From contig OY755178.1 of the NCBI GenBank assembly GCA_963576735.1, positions 17,856,001 to 17,920,000 of the forward strand: a stretch of DNA of 64,000 bases. The letters run 5' to 3'. Positions 60,996 to 64,000 of this stretch are shown piece by piece. Numbering within the stretch: position 1 is the stretch's first letter; every line of letters begins with the position of its first letter. Under the pieces are notes generated by a model that had not been told where the DNA came from, made no database searches, and worked only from the letters and a program-made list of their open reading frames with translations. The DNA is from Bedellia somnulentella. Its lineage: Eukaryota; Arthropoda; Insecta; Lepidoptera; Bedelliidae. The translations under genes were made by a program, and so were the position numbers.

Positions 60996-63697
60996 GTAAG
61001 TTGGTATCAAGAAAATATAATTTCAAATTGTATTTCATGTTCCATTTTAAAAAAAAATAATATTTTTACGTTATCAGAGTCCTGTCATAAATCTCTTGCA
61101 AAAACACAGGGTGTAAACAAATTTGTATGGCCACTGTCGACCCCAGTAACAGAGATAGACTTTAACTTAAAATAATCTTACTGAAATCACTACTATTAGA
61201 GTCGGTGAGGTTGTTTGGGACTATTATCTCAGTATATAACTTTTTTGTTTCCCGTATTTGCTGTAAGGTGAATGAATATTGTTTGTAATATAAGGTAATG
61301 TGATCGTGTGAGAAATGACGTGATTCGTGGAAAGTGCAGTGTGAAAGATGATGATGGTATGAAGAATGAAAGAGCATGTATAAAAAGATTAATGGATTTA
61401 AACGAAGCGAGAGACGTTTACCAGGATCGTACAAAGTGGCGATCAATAGTCTCACCCTACCCCAATGGGAAATACATGGCGTGAGTATATGTATGTATGT
61501 GAATGAATATACACAACTTTTCTTAGAAAAGAAGTAGAGGTGCACGCCAGGTGCAAGACAAGATTAACACAAATTGTCAAATGAAATCACAATTATGAAA
61601 GTAGAGGATATTTCCAACTAGTCTTATTTATTTTCAGCTCAACTAAACCCGCTGATAGATGATGTTTTCTACGATAGCATTGATACAACACCAACGATAG
61701 ACCAGTCCATGAATATGCTGTTTTACAGTCCAATCCGTGCCCTTATGAGAGTAGACTCCGAAACAATATTGTCTATTCTAGAGCACACTCAGTCGTCGCA
61801 GGTGCCGAAGAGGTGGGTTCGCCTGGTGTGGGATCTGCTTACAGGTATTTTAAATTTTAATTAAGGTTCATCCTACAGTTTTGTCCATTGGGAGTGCGGA
61901 TGAAGGATTTAGTACAAGGAGTAAAGGATTGTATTTTATTTAACTGAATACAACAATTCCTCTCTCCCTGCCTAATTTGGAAAGGATTTGGCAGTTTTGC
62001 TGTGGATGACTTTTACTATAGGTATACTTTTCGCACATTTCACGCTGTATGGTCCCAAAAGGGTCGCAGTTGTTTTCTTGAGATACGAAAATAGATACAT
62101 AAAATATTCAAGGCATTAGATAAAATTCAGCGTCATATGTGTACAACTTTGATTTCATTGGCAAAAGAGATGTGTCCATCCCACCCAATATGAACCAAGA
62201 TAAATAAAATTTAAGTTTTGTGCGAAACCAAATTAAAAGGTTTCTTGTGTTATAGATGGGCAAACGGCAAAATTTTTGCAAGGTGATGATTACAGGGCTT
62301 TAGGAAATCATTTAAGAAACGTTGCTGAACAAGAATTCTATCACGTCAATTTTGGTGATTCAAGTGTCCTGAATTATTTCGCGAATACAGATCTATTGCT
62401 GCCGAAGCGGGTGGTAAGAAACTATTTCACTGCATATCTTATTTATTGATTATTATTATATGCCGTGTAGTGTCAGCTTAAAATGTCACTACCCCTTTCT
62501 ACCCACGGATGTCGTAAGAGGCGACTAAAGGTACAAAGGTTTTTGGGCGATGCGGTTGGAGACCCATTGCCAACGCTATTTAATTTCTACTTAATCTCTC
62601 CTATTAACTTCCAGATTTAGCTGAGGATTTGGCTCTGGCTACCCCTTTTTTGAGGAAATTGCCGTGAGTATATCTATGCATGTCTATTATATTATTTTTA
62701 TTACAGCTTGGCCCTCTCGTTTCATCTTACCAAAGGTTCTTTGGGAGGAAATGGTACGACAACGTTTCAGCCATTTGTGACGTCGGATATATGATTTGCG
62801 GGTTTAGTGCGGATGAAATCGGCAAAATAAGACCAAGTGTTTTAAAAGAGTTACCCAAAGAAGTTTTTGAAAAATTAGGTATATGTGATTCGACCCAACG
62901 AAAAGTGAGTAGAGCAATCGTATAACTTGTTTCAAATATTATCATAAGCTTCGCAAGGTTAGAGCGTGATTTTAGTAAGCGGATGTCACTGGACTCGCTG
63001 TCTCACGCCTCATGCAGATCCAGAATCCTATCTTCCAGAAATACATATGAAAATATTAAAAACTAAACAATTTGGTATTTACATGTATGTCTTATTATGT
63101 ATAAAGCAACATATACGTTCAGTTTGAAGTGATAAATAAATAAGTTGTTTCACTGGAACCATTTCACTATGTAAAATTTAGTCGCAACTAGGAAGACTGC
63201 CATTATATTATATTTTAACGTATAAGTTGTTTCTCAGCATTGTTGTTAAAAACCGGATTCCTAGCGATCAGCATCTTTACATCACTAAAATAACAAAATC
63301 ATGAATGAGAAATATCTTTTAATCGCTTACTAGCCGTATTTAATAAAGGTGCCGAGGGTCTACGCTTTTAACTGACAAAGTACTCGCAAACATAATCTTG
63401 GTTCAAGTCGGTTCAAAGTAGGTTTGTAGGTAATTAGCGAATAAACACTTTTCTTTCTTTAATTATTTAAACGTTAGTAAATTTACTCTAAACATATTCA
63501 AATACAAATCTATCACAATGTGCAATATTTGCATTAAAAATATGAATTTCAATCCTAATTAGATCTAAGAACCACAGTAATAAAAATATAATATAATTTC
63601 CAGACAATATTTCAAATTGCTTGCCATCCTGCAGCTTACGGCCCTCCCCATAAATGGACATCGAGAGACGTGTACAAGTTGGGCCCGTTGATTGGAA
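60892..63697 (+). CDS. Stereocilin/mesothelin-like protein, five internal exons, incomplete
   Basis: Exons 60892-60995, 61638-61844, 62256-62413, 62707-62904 and 63604-63697 share consistent phases and GT-AG borders, encoding about 253 residues with no start or stop. Recognisable are ALMRVDSETILSILEHTQ, LGPLVSSYQRFFGRKWYD, DVGYMICGFSADEIGKIRPS, LPKEVFEKLGICDSTQRK and AYGPPHKWTSRDVYKLGPLI. The repeated pattern 'L/I-C-G, then L-x-x-L-G' and the 'W-T-x-x-D-V-x-x-LG-P-L' signature resemble the superhelical repeats of stereocilin, otoancorin and mesothelin, extracellular membrane-linked proteins. The family call is from memory of its style and is moderate. The upstream exons probably lie left of the LINE at 58330 or are unrecognised; the gene runs off the right edge. 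Confidence 0.65.
61330..61500 (+). repeat. RTE-like LINE tail
   Basis: Encodes MKNERACIKRLMDLNEARD and [16 protein letters not shown]. Ends GGCGTGAGTATATG plus TATG repeats; in the intron between exons a and b. Confidence 0.75.
61638..61844 (+). CDS. Stereocilin-like gene, exon b
   Basis: Acceptor TTTTCAG, donor G|GTATTT. Encodes AQLNPLIDDVFYDS to RWVRLVWDLLT. Confidence 0.78.
62256..62413 (+). CDS. Stereocilin-like gene, exon c
   Basis: Acceptor TGTTATAG, donor GTG|GTAAG. Encodes DGQTAKFLQGDDYRAL to LLLPKRV. Confidence 0.78.
62460..62685 (+). repeat. SINE-A
   Basis: GCCGTGTAGTGTCAGCTTAA to TTGCCGTGAGTATATC; it ends about 20 bp before exon d. Confidence 0.78.
62707..62904 (+). CDS. Stereocilin-like gene, exon d
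   Basis: Acceptor TATTACAG, donor AAA|GTGAG. 66 codons, LGPLVSSYQRF to CDSTQRK. Confidence 0.8.
62940..63600. other. Intron of the stereocilin-like gene, nothing recognised
   Basis: AT-rich, without any of the repeat families found elsewhere in the window. Confidence 0.4.
63604..63697 (+). CDS. Stereocilin-like gene, exon e
   Basis: Acceptor TTTCCAG, donor A|GTAAGC. TIFQIACHPAAYGPPHK to KLGPLIG. Confidence 0.78.
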
Positions 63698-64000
63698 GTA
63701 AGCCTTATTAATACCAAGAAGCGTGTTTTATAAAATGATCTTCTCATTTAGTCCCTGGCTCCAATTAGAATTTTCAGCGTGATTATGATCACCATCTATT
63801 ATTAGAGGTTGCTTTATTGCCAAGCACCACCTCAGTGTTTTGTGAAACTTAATATTTAATTCCCACTCCAACCAGTAATCGACGGGATTGTTTTTTTTGT
63901 CGTCTTTCATAATAGCAATCAAATCATGTCTTCCTGAAATGGGTATTACACGCATGGCAAAAAGAGCACGGCAGCTAGTGAACTTAGTCCATGTTGTATA

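Noticed and set aside
63728..63955. 75-residue minus-strand frame (GRHDLIAIMKDDKKNNPVDY)
   Set aside because: It has a protein-like composition but lies antisense in the intron after exon e and matches no family I know; possibly a worn mobile-element fragment.

Overview
The window looks like nuclear DNA of an insect, most probably a moth or butterfly (Lepidoptera). It is AT-rich, has small exons with GT-AG introns, and carries conserved animal genes in a background crowded with short retroposons, non-LTR retrotransposon fragments, hairpin DNA transposons and one nearly intact Ty3/Gypsy element. The lepidopteran call is an inference from the repeat style and gene sequences; no database was consulted. 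All exon edges were read by eye from splice signals, reading phase and protein conservation.

Host genes, left to right: the 5' part of BTAF1 (minus, exons at 601-658, 6118-6295 and 8817-8827, running off the left edge); NOL12/viriato (plus, 12942-19356, 3 exons, 223 aa); NTHL1, the endonuclease III homologue (minus, 19568-28319, 5 exons, 418 aa), tail to tail with NOL12; EMC3 (plus, 30468-34028, 5 exons, 244 aa), head to head with NTHL1; DRG2 (minus, 38356-48203, 8 exons, 364 aa); and five exons of a stereocilin/mesothelin-like gene (plus, 60892-63697) that continues past the right edge. These are unrelated housekeeping genes (transcription, ribosome biogenesis, DNA repair, membrane-protein insertion, translation-linked GTPase), so no pathway joins them.

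Mobile DNA: a 7.9-kb Ty3/Gypsy element (49271-57145) has LTRs that differ only by one 22-bp indel and a later hairpin-element insertion. At least five non-LTR lineages are present. A short retroposon of about 245 bp (called SINE-A here) occurs about 29 times on both strands, and a tRNA-headed SINE of about 360 bp (SINE-B) about 8 times. SINE-A, SINE-B and one RTE-like LINE share the same kind of 3' end: a CCCC/GGGG mini-hairpin, then a GGCGTGA-like block, then a TATG-type tail. A third retroposon family is palindromic, carries tRNA sequence at its centre, and has 12-14 bp target-site duplications. There are also a PIF/Harbinger deletion derivative with an eight-fold tandem array of its own end, and several hairpin MITEs.

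Most noteworthy: the palindromic tRNA-bearing retroposons; the three-family shared 3' end; a second, truncated copy of DRG2 exon 6 whose five differences are all synonymous and whose splice phases would remove 14 residues in frame; the amplified Harbinger terminus; an arginine/serine-rich Gag N-terminus and a non-canonical protease motif in the Gypsy element; and mobile elements lying directly against splice sites of BTAF1 and NOL12.
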